Assembly (NCBI GenBank): GCA_903825945.1 | Contig: CAIKCJ010000039.1 | Location: forward strand, 1 to 62,212 | DNA: 62,212 nt | Origin: an uncultured Actinomycetes bacterium | GTDB taxonomy: Bacteria; Actinomycetota; Actinomycetes; Nanopelagicales; Nanopelagicaceae | Direction of reading: 5' to 3' | Part shown: in pieces, positions 18,352 to 26,987 of the stretch | Position numbering within the stretch: the stretch's first letter is position 1 | Layout of the letters: each line of letters opens with the position of its first letter | Program-made: the position numbers and the translations under genes | Notes under the pieces: generated by a model | Seen by the model: the letters and a program-made list of their open reading frames with translations, nothing else | Database searches by the model: none | What the model was told of the DNA's origin: nothing

Positions 18352-19560
18352 TTACATCGACATCCCGGACATTGAGCTCATGCCGAAATTCAATCCTTTA
18401 GGTGCAGCGACCACCGTGGCCACAACGGTCTGCTTATGTGTACTCCCCTGATTATTGGTCCATGTAACTGTCAGTGGAATCCGAGCGCCAATCACGAAGG
18501 GTGATGTGAGACGGCCCAGCATTGCACCTTGATATTTATAGCCAAGCGCGGTCATAGCGCCCGGAGCTATCGACACATTGGGAAGAGCGTGCATGGTGCT
18601 ATTTCCTTGACACATATTCGCATCGTAAAAAATCATTGAAGTGGAAGCCGTGCTGGTCGTGATAGCAGTGATGAGAATTGGTGTTGACGAAGGATTTGTA
18701 ACGCTCAAAGCTATCGCCGAATCACCACCAATCTTCGCTGCTGTGACTGAAGCCGAATGAATGACTGGATCGGATGTGCGTGAACTACGGAGCTCTCCGG
18801 CCACGTCACCATCGGGAAATCGCTCTGTGTGCAACATGAAAATGTAATTTCCAGCATTTCGAGCAAGAGTAGCTAGTGATACGGCAGGTTCACTCTGGCA
18901 GACTGGATTTTTAGCGTTGATGCTCGACAACTCAAGAGGAAAAAAGATCTCATCTGAGACTGTCATATTTTTCTGACTCGCAGCGTGAATGTGAGCCGCG
19001 GTGACATCTTTTATAGCGGTGCTTATGCGATAGCAGAAAGTGTCGTGAGAAAAATCTATTGTGAAATCACCATGGGCCTTATCGGTTGCTGAACCAACGC
19101 CATCTAGAACGCCTGCGCCGTTGGCATCGGCGTTAAGCGTGATGCGACCAGAGTGTGGAACAGGTACTGATGCCGCAGGTTTTACACTACCTACGTTAAA
19201 GATAAAACTTCCGTTCAAAATATGTCCATCTTGCGCTGCTACTCGAAATGCGACGTTGTATGCACCTGCCATAACCATTGATGGTGTCAACACATTGCTC
19301 AGCATGGCACCATGAACAATGTTCTCGTTCGAGGTAATCACGTGCTCCATGGGATCTGTGACTTCTACCTGATTCACCGATGCGCTACCGAGCGTTAACA
19401 GTGAGCTCGCAAAAGTAAGAGTGATCTGCTCGGGCAATTGCGCGACGGTTGAGCCTGCTGCCGGTGTTGATCCGATCAAAACAGTATGCGCTAGCGCTGC
19501 TGGGGCTGTTAAAAGTCCTAAAACTAGCGCTAGTGGCGTAAGGAATCTAAATCGCTTCAC
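18352..19560 (-). CDS. CopC-CHRD-PCuAC three-domain copper protein
   Basis: Exported 402-residue protein; signal peptide 1-24 ends ALA, leaving H25 as the mature N-terminus. Residues 25-124 are CopC-like, with the Cu(II) ligands H25, D111 and H113 (AQDGHILNG). Residues 136-260 look like a CHRD domain (H190-I-H192, and HTERFPDGDVAGELR at 244-258). Residues 264-386 resemble PCuAC/DUF461 (ALPNVSIAPGAM), but the usual His ligand is replaced and Met dominates. The tail is Met-rich (MSSMSGMSM). It overlaps the upstream Sco gene by 4 bases. Periplasm-side copper storage or handover is inferred. Confidence 0.8.
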   Translation of the reverse strand: MKRFRFLTPLALVLGLLTAPAALAHTVLIGSTPAAGSTVAQLPEQITLTFASSLLTLGSASVNQVEVTDPMEHVITSNENIVHGAMLSNVLTPSMVMAGAYNVAFRVAAQDGHILNGSFIFNVGSVKPAASVPVPHSGRITLNADANGAGVLDGVGSATDKAHGDFTIDFSHDTFCYRISTAIKDVTAAHIHAASQKNMTVSDEIFFPLELSSINAKNPVCQSEPAVSLATLARNAGNYIFMLHTERFPDGDVAGELRSSRTSDPVIHSASVTAAKIGGDSAIALSVTNPSSTPILITAITTSTASTSMIFYDANMCQGNSTMHALPNVSIAPGAMTALGYKYQGAMLGRLTSPFVIGARIPLTVTWTNNQGSTHKQTVVATVVAAPKGLNFGMSSMSGMSM

Positions 19561-20390
19561 ATCTTCATCTTAGGACCAATGTGAAGTCCGTAAATTTGTT
19601 GGAGTGCGCCAAAGACTGCAGCATTAGTCCAATCTGGCTGCGCAGGGGTGAGGAGATTGAGTTTGCCTTGCGAACTTAAAAATGATTTCAGTTTTGCAGG
19701 AACAAGATTTGGATTAGCAACTGCGGGATTACCTAGGTCAATCCAGCGGAAGTGCGAATTAGGTCCAAGAATCATGACGACATCATCGTGCTCAACATCG
19801 TAAGCAATCTTTTTGCCGGTCTGCCAATCCACGGCAGAGCCATCTTCATTTGGAATCTGCTTGGTATATACACCAAACCACGCCCAGAGATTCTTGAGGT
19901 TGGTAGGTGTTCCAGTAGCCATGGTCCATGTCGCACCGCCATAAAGATTTTGGTATGCGTTGATTCGAGCCACGGTGTCACGAGCAGGATCAACAGTTAG
20001 TTCAAGAACATCGATCGAAGAACTCTTGCCCGCTGCCTTTACTGCTGCTGCGATGTCACGCATATTTGCTGAGGTCATTGGACAGATCATGTCGCAACTA
20101 GTGAAGAAGTCTGTGAGCACAACAGTCTTGCCTTTGAGTGAGGCAAGCGAGAAGCTCTTGCCACTTGCATCAACAAGTGGAATGTTAAGAATTGATGCTG
20201 GAATTGGCGCATCAAGGATAGTTCCGCCCATAATCGCGGCGGTTCCTGTTATAGGCGGCGGTGTCGGAGCTGCCATATTCATACCGGCCATAGAACCCGA
20301 TGTAGAGCTCGGCTTAGGAGTTGCCGCCAGCGAAGCGCTCGATCCAAGAATGAGAAGTGATCCTACGAGTACCGCGATGCTGCGCTTCAT
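19557..20390 (-). CDS. Sco1/SenC-like copper protein (upstream copy)
   Basis: Second Sco1/SenC-type protein, 277 residues. Signal peptide 1-22; a short Met-rich spacer MAGMNM (34-39) follows, as in copper-binding linkers. The copper motif is C99-DMI-C103-P, with H201 in VEHDDVV as third ligand. It starts inside the last codons of htpX (4-base overlap) and overlaps the fusion gene by 4 bases. The two Sco copies differ clearly, so they are not a recent duplication. Both probably serve the CuA centre of an aa3-type oxidase encoded elsewhere (inference). Confidence 0.9.
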   Translation of the reverse strand: MKRSIAVLVGSLLILGSSASLAATPKPSSTSGSMAGMNMAAPTPPPITGTAAIMGGTILDAPIPASILNIPLVDASGKSFSLASLKGKTVVLTDFFTSCDMICPMTSANMRDIAAAVKAAGKSSSIDVLELTVDPARDTVARINAYQNLYGGATWTMATGTPTNLKNLWAWFGVYTKQIPNEDGSAVDWQTGKKIAYDVEHDDVVMILGPNSHFRWIDLGNPAVANPNLVPAKLKSFLSSQGKLNLLTPAQPDWTNAAVFGALQQIYGLHIGPKMKM

Positions 20391-21307
20391 GAGAGACCTT
20401 CCATAGCCTTAAGTGTTGCAATGCGTTCACTGAGTGGTGGGTGTGTAGAAAATAGCTTGGAGGTTGCGCTGTTGTCGAGTGGAGATTCAATCCAGATATG
20501 CGCAACAGAAGTAGAGCGTTGCTGCACCACAGTTGTGTCAGCTTGCAACGCTTCGAGTGCGCGACGAAGTCCCGCTGGGTTACGTGTGAATTGAACTGCA
20601 GTGAGATCGGCCAGCGCTTCTCTCTTGCGTGAGATTGCTAAACGTAAAAGCATTGCTGCGATTGGGGCCAAGATCAGGACAACGATTGAGCCTATAAGCG
20701 CGATTGGATTTTGATTATCACGATCATCACGCCTTTCTCCACCACCAAAAATCATGATGCGCATAAGGAAGTCTGTCAGGATAGCTAGCGCGCCAGCTGT
20801 CGTTGCTGCGATGGCAGAGACGAGTGTGTCGCGATTAGCTACGTGAGACATTTCGTGAGCGGCAACTCCCTGCAACTCTTCGCGGTCCATAAGGCGAAGA
20901 ATTCCGGTAGTAAATGCGATAACTGCATGCTCTGGATCGCGTCCGGTTGCAAAGGCATTAGGGGCATCATCTTCAACAATGGCAATTTTAGGAAGCGGCA
21001 GACCAGCAGCAACACAAACTTCGGAGACTAAGTCGTAGAGCTGTCTATTCTTATTTTCATCTAGGAGCTTTGCGCCTGTCATTGTTAGGACAATCTTGTC
21101 AGATGCCCAATACGAACCCCAGACGGAGATCAGCGCGACACCGATTGCGACGGGAACGATTGCAATGCCGCCTTTACCGAAATATGTCATCAGCGCCCAC
21201 ACAACAGCACCGACAATAATGCCCATGCCAAAGAGCAGCTCTCCGGACTTGCGGCGGTTGCCTGCTTGGAGTTTTCTGAAGTCGAAGTTACGAGCAGCTG
21301 TAGCCAT
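20387..21307 (-). CDS. htpX: M48 family membrane metalloprotease HtpX
   Basis: Zinc protease of membrane-protein quality control, 306 residues. The HEXXH motif is H151-E-M-S-H155 (AAHEMSHVANRD), and the third zinc ligand Glu lies in the later helix KREALADL. Membrane segments occur at about 25-43, 48-66, 165-185 and 208-228. It follows lemA by 5 bases, a frequent pairing (LemA-HtpX), and overlaps the first Sco gene by 4 bases. The link to copper genes is unusual; it may help remove damaged envelope proteins. Confidence 0.93.
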   Translation of the reverse strand: MATAARNFDFRKLQAGNRRKSGELLFGMGIIVGAVVWALMTYFGKGGIAIVPVAIGVALISVWGSYWASDKIVLTMTGAKLLDENKNRQLYDLVSEVCVAAGLPLPKIAIVEDDAPNAFATGRDPEHAVIAFTTGILRLMDREELQGVAAHEMSHVANRDTLVSAIAATTAGALAILTDFLMRIMIFGGGERRDDRDNQNPIALIGSIVVLILAPIAAMLLRLAISRKREALADLTAVQFTRNPAGLRRALEALQADTTVVQQRSTSVAHIWIESPLDNSATSKLFSTHPPLSERIATLKAMEGLS

Positions 21308-21312
21308 ATGCC

Positions 21313-21867
21313 TTAAAACTTAACTGTTGGAGCCTTGCGATCTTGCGGATCTTCCACTTCGTAAAATGGTCGGGCAGAGACCTTTGCTGAGTTAACAAAG
21401 AGGCTAGATGGAAATGTCTTGATCGCTTGGTTGAGCGAGCGCACATTGTCATTGTAAAACTGACGTGCAAATGAGACTTTATTCTCTGTTGTAGAGAGCT
21501 CCTCTTGAAGTGCTAAAAAATTAGCTGATGCTTTGAGATCGGGATAATTCTCGGTAACGGCAAGAAGTCCACGAAGTGCTTGTGTAACAGAGCCATCTGC
21601 AGCTGCGACATCAGCGACCGAGGTTGCAGCAGTTGCTTTTGCACGTGCAGCGACGACTGCCTCGAGTGTTGAGGCTTCGTGATTTGTATAGCCTTTGACT
21701 GTTTCGACAAGATTGGGAATGAGGTCGGAGCGGCGCTTGAGTTGTACTTCGATCTGAGCAAATGCTTCATCTACTGAGATGTTAAGACGCACCAGACGAT
21801 TGCGTGACATCACTGCTAGAAGTGCAAGAACAACAAGGACGAGTAGAACAAGAACAACGATGTTCAT
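21313..21867 (-). CDS. lemA: LemA family membrane protein
   Basis: 184 residues: an N-terminal membrane helix (about 4-18, VLLVLVVLALLAVMS), then the helical LemA domain with the conserved RRSDLIPNLVETVKGY and FNDNV-like YNDNVRSLN. Its role is unknown, but it commonly travels with HtpX. It begins 29 bases after dcd ends and is followed at 5 bases by htpX, so dcd to the second Sco gene may be one transcript. Confidence 0.92.
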   Translation of the reverse strand: MNIVVLVLLVLVVLALLAVMSRNRLVRLNISVDEAFAQIEVQLKRRSDLIPNLVETVKGYTNHEASTLEAVVAARAKATAATSVADVAAADGSVTQALRGLLAVTENYPDLKASANFLALQEELSTTENKVSFARQFYNDNVRSLNQAIKTFPSSLFVNSAKVSARPFYEVEDPQDRKAPTVKF

Positions 21868-21896
21868 AATTACTCCGACTTTCTAATTATTAATTT

Positions 21897-22475
21897 TTAT
21901 TGGATGTTTGTCTTGTGAAAATTGAGCCAAGACTTGCTCGCCGTTGGGCCACGTTGACCCTGGTATCTAGAACCATACTGTGCAGAACCGTAAGGATGCT
22001 CGGCTGGAGATGAGAGTTTGATGAGACAAAGTTGGCCGATTTTCATTCCCGGAAATAGCTTCACAGGGAGGTTGGCAACATTAGAGAGCTCAAGAGTGAT
22101 GTGACCAGAAAATCCTGGATCGATAAAACCAGCTGTTGAGTGAGTAAGTAAGCCCAGACGCCCAAGAGAAGACTTTCCTTCTAGGCGACCTGCGATGTCA
22201 TCAGGAAGCGTGATCACTTCGTAGGTGCTTGCGAGAACAAATTCGCCCGGGTGCAGGATGAAAAACTCATCCGCTCCAACTGCCACTTCGCGAGTGAGTT
22301 CTGATTGCTCAATGGAAGGATCGATCACTTCATATTTGTGGTTCTCAAAGACACGGAAGAAGCGATCAAGGCGAACGTCCACACTGGACGGCTGAATCAT
22401 TGCTTCATGAAATGGCTCTACCTTGAGGCGGCCAGCGGAAATTTGAGAGGCGATATCGCGATCACTGAGTAGCAC
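21897..22475 (-). CDS. dcd: dCTP deaminase
   Basis: Makes dUTP (or dUMP directly, in the bifunctional actinobacterial form) from dCTP for thymidylate synthesis. 192 residues, beginning MLLSDRDI. The family motif [11 protein letters not shown] (about 27-37) and the active site [10 protein letters not shown] (Arg/Ser) are followed by [18 protein letters not shown], which holds the catalytic Glu-type region. Similar mycobacterial enzymes both deaminate and hydrolyse; I infer the same here. Divergent from the EamA transporter across a 42-base gap. Confidence 0.94.
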   Translation of the reverse strand: MLLSDRDIASQISAGRLKVEPFHEAMIQPSSVDVRLDRFFRVFENHKYEVIDPSIEQSELTREVAVGADEFFILHPGEFVLASTYEVITLPDDIAGRLEGKSSLGRLGLLTHSTAGFIDPGFSGHITLELSNVANLPVKLFPGMKIGQLCLIKLSSPAEHPYGSAQYGSRYQGQRGPTASKSWLNFHKTNIQ

Positions 22476-22517
22476 GGTAAAACCCTATCAGCGTGCGGGA
22501 GCGGGTAGGGTCGGCCT

Positions 22518-23453
22518 GTGAAAAACCACCGCGCTCAAGCATCACTACTGGTGAGCGCAGCCGCTTTATTCTTCTCAATCAACGGAATCGTCGCCAAATG
22601 GGTGATGGAGGCAGGGCTCTCTCCCTGGAGATTGACCCAAATTCGCGCCACCGGGGCTGGGGCCATTCTTCTTATCTATATGGCGCTGCGCGGAAGGCTC
22701 GGTGAGCTCAAAGTCAGCCGACGAGAGATCCCTACCCTCTTCCTTTTTGGCACCTTTGGCATCGCTGCGGTCCAATCCCTCTACTTTTTCTCAATTCTGC
22801 ACTTACATGTGGGAATCGCGATCATTATTCAGTTCACGGCCCCGATTTGGATCGTCGCCTACCTGCGCATATTCCGAAAGCAGCCCATCGCCCCGCTCAT
22901 GTGGGTGGGGTTAGGCAGCGCCTTTCTTGGGCTCCTCCTGGTTGCCCAAATTTGGGAGGGTCTGACCCTCAATGGCCCGGGACTGATCGCCGCATTTCTT
23001 GATGCCTTAAGCCTGGTCGTCTACTTCCTCATGGGTCGCATGCTCAGCACTCGCTTTACGGGTGAAGCCATGGCGATCTGGGGATTTGGGGTCACCGCCC
23101 TTCTTTTTGCGATCGCACTACCGTGGTGGAAATTCCCCACTGCGATCTTCACTCGCTCCATCGATCTCAATGGCAAGTTAGCCGGCCATCACCTGCCGGG
23201 TTGGAGCCTGATTCTCTTTGTCATCTTCTTTGGAACTGTCATTCCTTACACATCGGTGTTAATCGGCGTTAAACACCTCAGTGCACAAGTCACTGCAATC
23301 ATCGGAATGCTCGAGCCAGTACTGGCCGGTATCTGGGGATGGATTTTCTTACGTGAGAGACTTACTACGATTGAACTAGTGGGCGGAGCAATCGTGCTCA
23401 TTGGAATTTATATCTCAAGTTTTCTTGCAACCGAAGCGACAGAGATGGAGTAA
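22518..23453 (+). CDS. EamA/DMT-family transporter
   Basis: Ten-helix drug/metabolite-type transporter with two EamA repeats (about residues 8-140 and 150-300), 311 residues. GTG start at 22518 (MKNHRAQASLLVSAAALFFS); the first helix follows immediately. RhtA/YdcZ-like proteins export amino acids or other small metabolites, but I cannot name the substrate. The C-terminal GGAIVLIGIYISS is typical of the family. It ends 4 bases before the carbonic anhydrase start, so the two are probably co-transcribed. Confidence 0.88.
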   Translation: MKNHRAQASLLVSAAALFFSINGIVAKWVMEAGLSPWRLTQIRATGAGAILLIYMALRGRLGELKVSRREIPTLFLFGTFGIAAVQSLYFFSILHLHVGIAIIIQFTAPIWIVAYLRIFRKQPIAPLMWVGLGSAFLGLLLVAQIWEGLTLNGPGLIAAFLDALSLVVYFLMGRMLSTRFTGEAMAIWGFGVTALLFAIALPWWKFPTAIFTRSIDLNGKLAGHHLPGWSLILFVIFFGTVIPYTSVLIGVKHLSAQVTAIIGMLEPVLAGIWGWIFLRERLTTIELVGGAIVLIGIYISSFLATEATEME

Positions 23454-23457
23454 GACC

Positions 23458-23952
23458 ATGGATAAATTTGATGATCTACTCGTAGCAAATAAAGAGTTCG
23501 TCTCCCATTTCACATCGGAGAATCTCACCGGTCAAGCGATGAAGGGTCTTGCGATCGTGACCTGTATGGATTCGCGTATCGATCCGTTGCGGATCGTTGG
23601 AATGCACGCTGGCGATGCCAAAATTCTACGTAACGCGGGAGCGCGTGTAACATCAGATGTGCTCCGTACTTTGGCACTTGCAACTCATCTACTCGGAGTA
23701 AATCGTGTGCTGGTTATGCCGCACACCGATTGCCGAATGGCAAGCACTGATGAAGCAGGAATTCATCAAGCAATTTTAGATAAGTCTGGGATTGATACTC
23801 GTAGTTTGGATTTCCAGACAACAAGTGATCCGCTTGCATCTCTTCGCAAGGATGTCATTCGCGTGGAGAGTAATCCATATTTGGCTCAAGGAGTGCGAGT
23901 GATGGGCGCTGTTTATGATGTTAAGAGCGGGCTACTTACGCCTATCGATTAA
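23458..23952 (+). CDS. Beta-class carbonic anhydrase
   Basis: Interconverts CO2 and bicarbonate. 164 residues from the ATG at 23458; the longer frame from 23401 only duplicates the EamA end. Zinc ligands and dyad: C36-M-D38-S-R40, then H89 and C92 (MPHTDCRM). GDAKILRNAGARV is the typical strand after the first motif. It is shorter than plant-type beta enzymes and resembles the compact Rv1284-like class. Genes of this type supply bicarbonate for carboxylations in heterotrophs. Confidence 0.92.
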   Translation: MDKFDDLLVANKEFVSHFTSENLTGQAMKGLAIVTCMDSRIDPLRIVGMHAGDAKILRNAGARVTSDVLRTLALATHLLGVNRVLVMPHTDCRMASTDEAGIHQAILDKSGIDTRSLDFQTTSDPLASLRKDVIRVESNPYLAQGVRVMGAVYDVKSGLLTPID

Positions 23953-23975
23953 GTATGGCTTAATTAGTCACGAAA

Positions 23976-25415
23976 TTAGTCACGAATAAAAGCGTCGCTG
24001 CTGCCACCAGAAGCTCCACCACTGCTTGCGCCACCGGAGAAATTCGATGGTGCTGCTAAGTCAGCAAAGCGAGCAAAGTGAAGTTGGGCCGCTACGGTAA
24101 TGGTGCGAGTCTGTCCATTACGGTGCTTGGCCACAATGAGATCAGCCTCGCCAGAACGATTTTGGTTGTCATACATATCGTCGCGATGAAGCAGGATAAC
24201 AACGTCGGCATCTTGTTCAATCGATCCTGATTCACGAAGATCCGAGAGCATTGGCTTCTTGTCGGCGCGCTGCTCTGGACCACGGTTGAGCTGTGAGATC
24301 GCGATGATTGGAACACCAATCTCTTTAGCTAAGAGCTTGAGATTACGTGAAAATTCAGAGACCTCTTGTTGACGGCTCTCGACTTTTTTACCCGAGGTCA
24401 TCAACTGCAAGTAATCAATCACAATGAGTTTGAGGTTATGGCGTTGCTTAAGGCGACGTGCTTTTGCGCGAATCTCCATCAATGAGAGATTTGGTGAATC
24501 ATCAATAAAGAGCGGGGCTTGAGAAATTTCGCCCATGCGCTTAGCTAATCGGCCCCACTCATCATCCGAGAGAGAACCCGAACGAATGTTATTAAGTCCG
24601 ACTCGCGCTTCTGCTGAGAGCATGCGCATTGTGATCTCTGAGCGAGACATTTCGAGCGAGAAGATCACAGAACAATCTTGATTCTGAATAGCTGCATGAC
24701 GAGCGATATCTAGGCCGAGAGTTGATTTACCGACAGCTGGACGCGCAGCGAGAACAATCATGTTTCCTGGGTGAAGACCGTTGGTGAGCGAATCAAGATC
24801 TTTGAATCCTGTCTTCACACCTTCTTGTGCAACGCCACTTGAGATAGCTTCGATCTCATCGAGCGCGGCTGGCAAAAGTTCTGAGAGCTGGATGTAATCC
24901 TCTGACATGCGACTCTCTGTTACTTGATAAACCTCAGCCTGAGCTGTGTTGACTGCATCATCAACATCGCCCTCTTCTGAATAACCAAGTTGGACAATCT
25001 TTGTGCCTGCTTCGACAAGGCGACGCAGAATTGCGCGATCGCGCACGATCTTTGCGTAGTAACCAGCGTTTGCTGCAGTAGGGACAGAAGAGATGAGTGT
25101 GTGGAGATATGGCGCGCCACCTGCACGCGCAATATCACCACGCTTCGTGAGTTCGGCAGCGACTGTTACTGGATCGGCAGGATCGCCGCGGCCGTAGAGA
25201 TCAAGAATTGCGTCATAGATAAGTTCGTGTGCAGGGCGATAAAAGTCGCGGTCTTTAATTATTTCGACAACATCGGCGATTGCATCTTTCGAGAGAAGCA
25301 TTCCGCCTAGAACCGACTGTTCTGCAACGAGATCTTGAGGTGGGGTACGTTCGAACTCAACCGCACGTGCAGGGGTGTTATTGCTGCCCCGGCTTGGGAG
25401 TTCGGCGATGCTCAT
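23976..25415 (-). CDS. dnaB: Replicative DNA helicase
   Basis: Hexameric fork helicase, 479 residues. The N-terminal domain (about 25-130, starting PPQDLVAEQSVLGGML) is joined by a linker to the RecA-like motor: Walker A AARPAVGKST (about 229-238), Walker B IVIDYLQLM, and an arginine-finger region near HRDDMYDNQNRSGEADLI. No intein interrupts it, unlike many mycobacterial dnaB genes. The C-tail is Gly/Ser-rich. Its 239-base upstream region carries a phased set of DnaA-box-like 9-mers (listed separately), which may tie its expression to the initiator. Confidence 0.97.
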   Translation of the reverse strand: MSIAELPSRGSNNTPARAVEFERTPPQDLVAEQSVLGGMLLSKDAIADVVEIIKDRDFYRPAHELIYDAILDLYGRGDPADPVTVAAELTKRGDIARAGGAPYLHTLISSVPTAANAGYYAKIVRDRAILRRLVEAGTKIVQLGYSEEGDVDDAVNTAQAEVYQVTESRMSEDYIQLSELLPAALDEIEAISSGVAQEGVKTGFKDLDSLTNGLHPGNMIVLAARPAVGKSTLGLDIARHAAIQNQDCSVIFSLEMSRSEITMRMLSAEARVGLNNIRSGSLSDDEWGRLAKRMGEISQAPLFIDDSPNLSLMEIRAKARRLKQRHNLKLIVIDYLQLMTSGKKVESRQQEVSEFSRNLKLLAKEIGVPIIAISQLNRGPEQRADKKPMLSDLRESGSIEQDADVVILLHRDDMYDNQNRSGEADLIVAKHRNGQTRTITVAAQLHFARFADLAAPSNFSGGASSGGASGGSSDAFIRD

Positions 25416-25479
25416 GCCCTAATTTTGGTGGAGAGCGCTGACATTGCCTATTTTTACCCGGCTGCCCTGTGTGTGAAGC

Positions 25480-25606
25480 TGTGGACTACGAGTCCGTAAC
25501 TGGGGATAACTTGAGCGTGGGTGTGGATTGTTTGGGGATAAGAGCGCTGGTTTTCTCCATAAAAGCGCCCAACCCCGCTCATTTTCGTGAACAGGGTTGG
25601 GGATAA
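25480..25606 (+). promoter_or_regulatory. Phased DnaA-box-like cluster upstream of dnaB
   Basis: Five same-direction 9-mers close to the DnaA box: TGTGGACTA (25480-25488), TGGGGATAA (25501-25509), TGTGGATTG (25522-25530), TGGGGATAA (25533-25541) and TGGGGATAA (25598-25606). Start-to-start spacings are 21, 21, 11 and 65 bases, so the first four lie on one face of the helix. TGGGGATAA also occurs beside dnaA (46078-46086) and in oriC (47544-47552). Binding by DnaA is inferred. Confidence 0.55.
25568..25601 (-). terminator. Stem-loop after rplI
   Basis: CCCAACCC (25568-25575) pairs with GGGTTGGG (25594-25601) around an 18-base loop. Read on the minus strand, it is followed after a few bases by a short T-run (CGCTTTTAT). 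It sits 54 bases past the rplI stop (25655) and ahead of dnaB, so it may end the ribosomal operon. The loop is long, and the last DnaA-like 9-mer overlaps it, so the function is uncertain. Confidence 0.4.
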
Positions 25607-25654
25607 AGATATCTCCGTCGATCTCAGATTCTGAGATATCAGGTGAGGTTGAGA

Positions 25655-26098
25655 TTAAGCAGCGACGACCTGAACGTTGATCGCAGCGACTACAGATGCA
25701 GCAAGGGTGACCTTTGCTGTGTAGTTGCCAAGCTTCTTCATGATTGGAGCCTTGAGGTGATGGCGATCGATGGCAACACCTGTAGCGGTGTTGATTGCCT
25801 TGACCAAGTCCTTATCGGTTACAGAACCGAAGAGTGAACCTGTTGCGCCAACCTTTGCCTTAACGACAATTGGGGCCTTCTCGAGTGAAGCTTTGATTTC
25901 GCGTGCGTGGTCAAGATCGCGGATCTCGCGTGCAGTGCGTGCACGACGGATGCCTTCGATCTGCTTCTCTCCACCAAGTGACCATGCGATTGCAAATCCA
26001 CGAGGTTGAAGGAAGTTACGTGCGTAACCATCTTTAACAGTTACAACATCGCCAGCTTGGCCAAGGCCATTTACTTCACGAGTAAGAATGAGTTTCAT
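25655..26098 (-). CDS. rplI: Ribosomal protein bL9
   Basis: Large-subunit protein bL9, 147 residues from the ATG at 26098 (MKLILTREVNGLGQAGDVV). A GGGAGA ribosome-binding site lies 8 bases upstream; a longer frame to 26212 overlaps rpsR and is not real. The N-terminal domain has DVVTVKDGYARNFLQPRGFA, then a helical linker and a C-terminal RNA-binding domain. Last gene of rpsF-ssb-rpsR-rplI, the usual actinobacterial order. Confidence 0.97.
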   Translation of the reverse strand: MKLILTREVNGLGQAGDVVTVKDGYARNFLQPRGFAIAWSLGGEKQIEGIRRARTAREIRDLDHAREIKASLEKAPIVVKAKVGATGSLFGSVTDKDLVKAINTATGVAIDRHHLKAPIMKKLGNYTAKVTLAASVVAAINVQVVAA

Positions 26099-26120
26099 AT
26101 CTGTCTTCTCCCTTATCCGC

Positions 26121-26408
26121 TTAGCGAGCTGTTGAGGTGTAAGGCAATAGCGCCATTTCGCGGGAATTCTTAACCGCGGCAGCAATTGCACGTTGATGTT
26201 GGGTACATGCACCAGTTACACGACGAGCGCGGATCTTGCCGCGATCAGAGATGAACTTGCGCAGTGTTGCGATGTCCTTATAGTCAATATAAGTAGCCTT
26301 CTGCTGACAGAAAGAACATGGCTTCTTCTTAAACTTCTTGAGAGCCGCAGCAGACATCTTTGGTGCTGTCTTCTTTGGCTTCAGTGTCTTATTACTTCTT
26401 GCTCCCAC
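26121..26408 (-). CDS. rpsR: Ribosomal protein bS18 (Cys-containing form)
   Basis: Small-subunit protein bS18, which pairs with bS6. 95 residues from a GTG at 26408, preceded by AAAGGAG with a 7-base spacer. Cys residues in PCSFC (31-35) and GACTQ mark the zinc-type paralogue group rather than the Cys-free form; zinc binding is inferred. The basic N-terminal tail (about 28 residues) is longer than usual. It lies between ssb and rplI. Confidence 0.96.
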   Translation of the reverse strand: MGARSNKTLKPKKTAPKMSAAALKKFKKKPCSFCQQKATYIDYKDIATLRKFISDRGKIRARRVTGACTQHQRAIAAAVKNSREMALLPYTSTAR

Positions 26409-26467
26409 TGTGGTGCTCCTTTTTAGGGTGCCCTGCCATTAGGCAGGAATGGTTGGTTAGTTAATTA

Positions 26468-26959
26468 TTAAAATGGTGGCTGATCATCAGAAGCGCTCGT
26501 TGCCCAACCGCCGCCTACTGGCGCAGCTGACCAAGGATCTTCTGAAGAAACAGTCTCTGAAGCTGACGAGAAGCCTCCTGCAGATGCACCGCGAGTTGTC
26601 TTGGTGACCTTTGCGGTGGCGTTGCGAAGTGATGGACCTACTTCATCAACTTCCACCTCAAATACAGTGCGCTTTTCGCCCTCTTTAGTCTCATAAGAGC
26701 GCTGCTTTAAACGACCAGAAACAATGACGCGCATTCCGCGAGTCAACGATTCTGCAACGTTCTCTGCTGCCTGACGCCAGATTTGGCAATTAAGAAAGAG
26801 GCTGTCGCCATCTTTCCATTCGTTCGTTGCCTTATCGAGATAACGAGGTGTTGAAGCAACGGTGAACTTTGCGACTGCAGCACCAGATGGTGTGAAGCGA
26901 AGTTCAGGATCGTTGGTCAAATTACCGATCATTGTGATCGTTGTATCTCCAGCTGCCAT
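26468..26959 (-). CDS. ssb: Single-stranded DNA-binding protein
   Basis: OB-fold protein that coats single-stranded DNA in replication and repair. 163 residues: the OB fold fills about 1-115 ([17 protein letters not shown] at the start), then a Gly/Ser-rich linker, then the acidic tip DDQPPF that recruits partner enzymes. Within the rpsF operon, 28 bases after rpsF. Confidence 0.96.
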   Translation of the reverse strand: MAAGDTTITMIGNLTNDPELRFTPSGAAVAKFTVASTPRYLDKATNEWKDGDSLFLNCQIWRQAAENVAESLTRGMRVIVSGRLKQRSYETKEGEKRTVFEVEVDEVGPSLRNATAKVTKTTRGASAGGFSSASETVSSEDPWSAAPVGGGWATSASDDQPPF

Positions 26960-26987
26960 TTTTATACTCTCTTATGCGTTAATGAAT

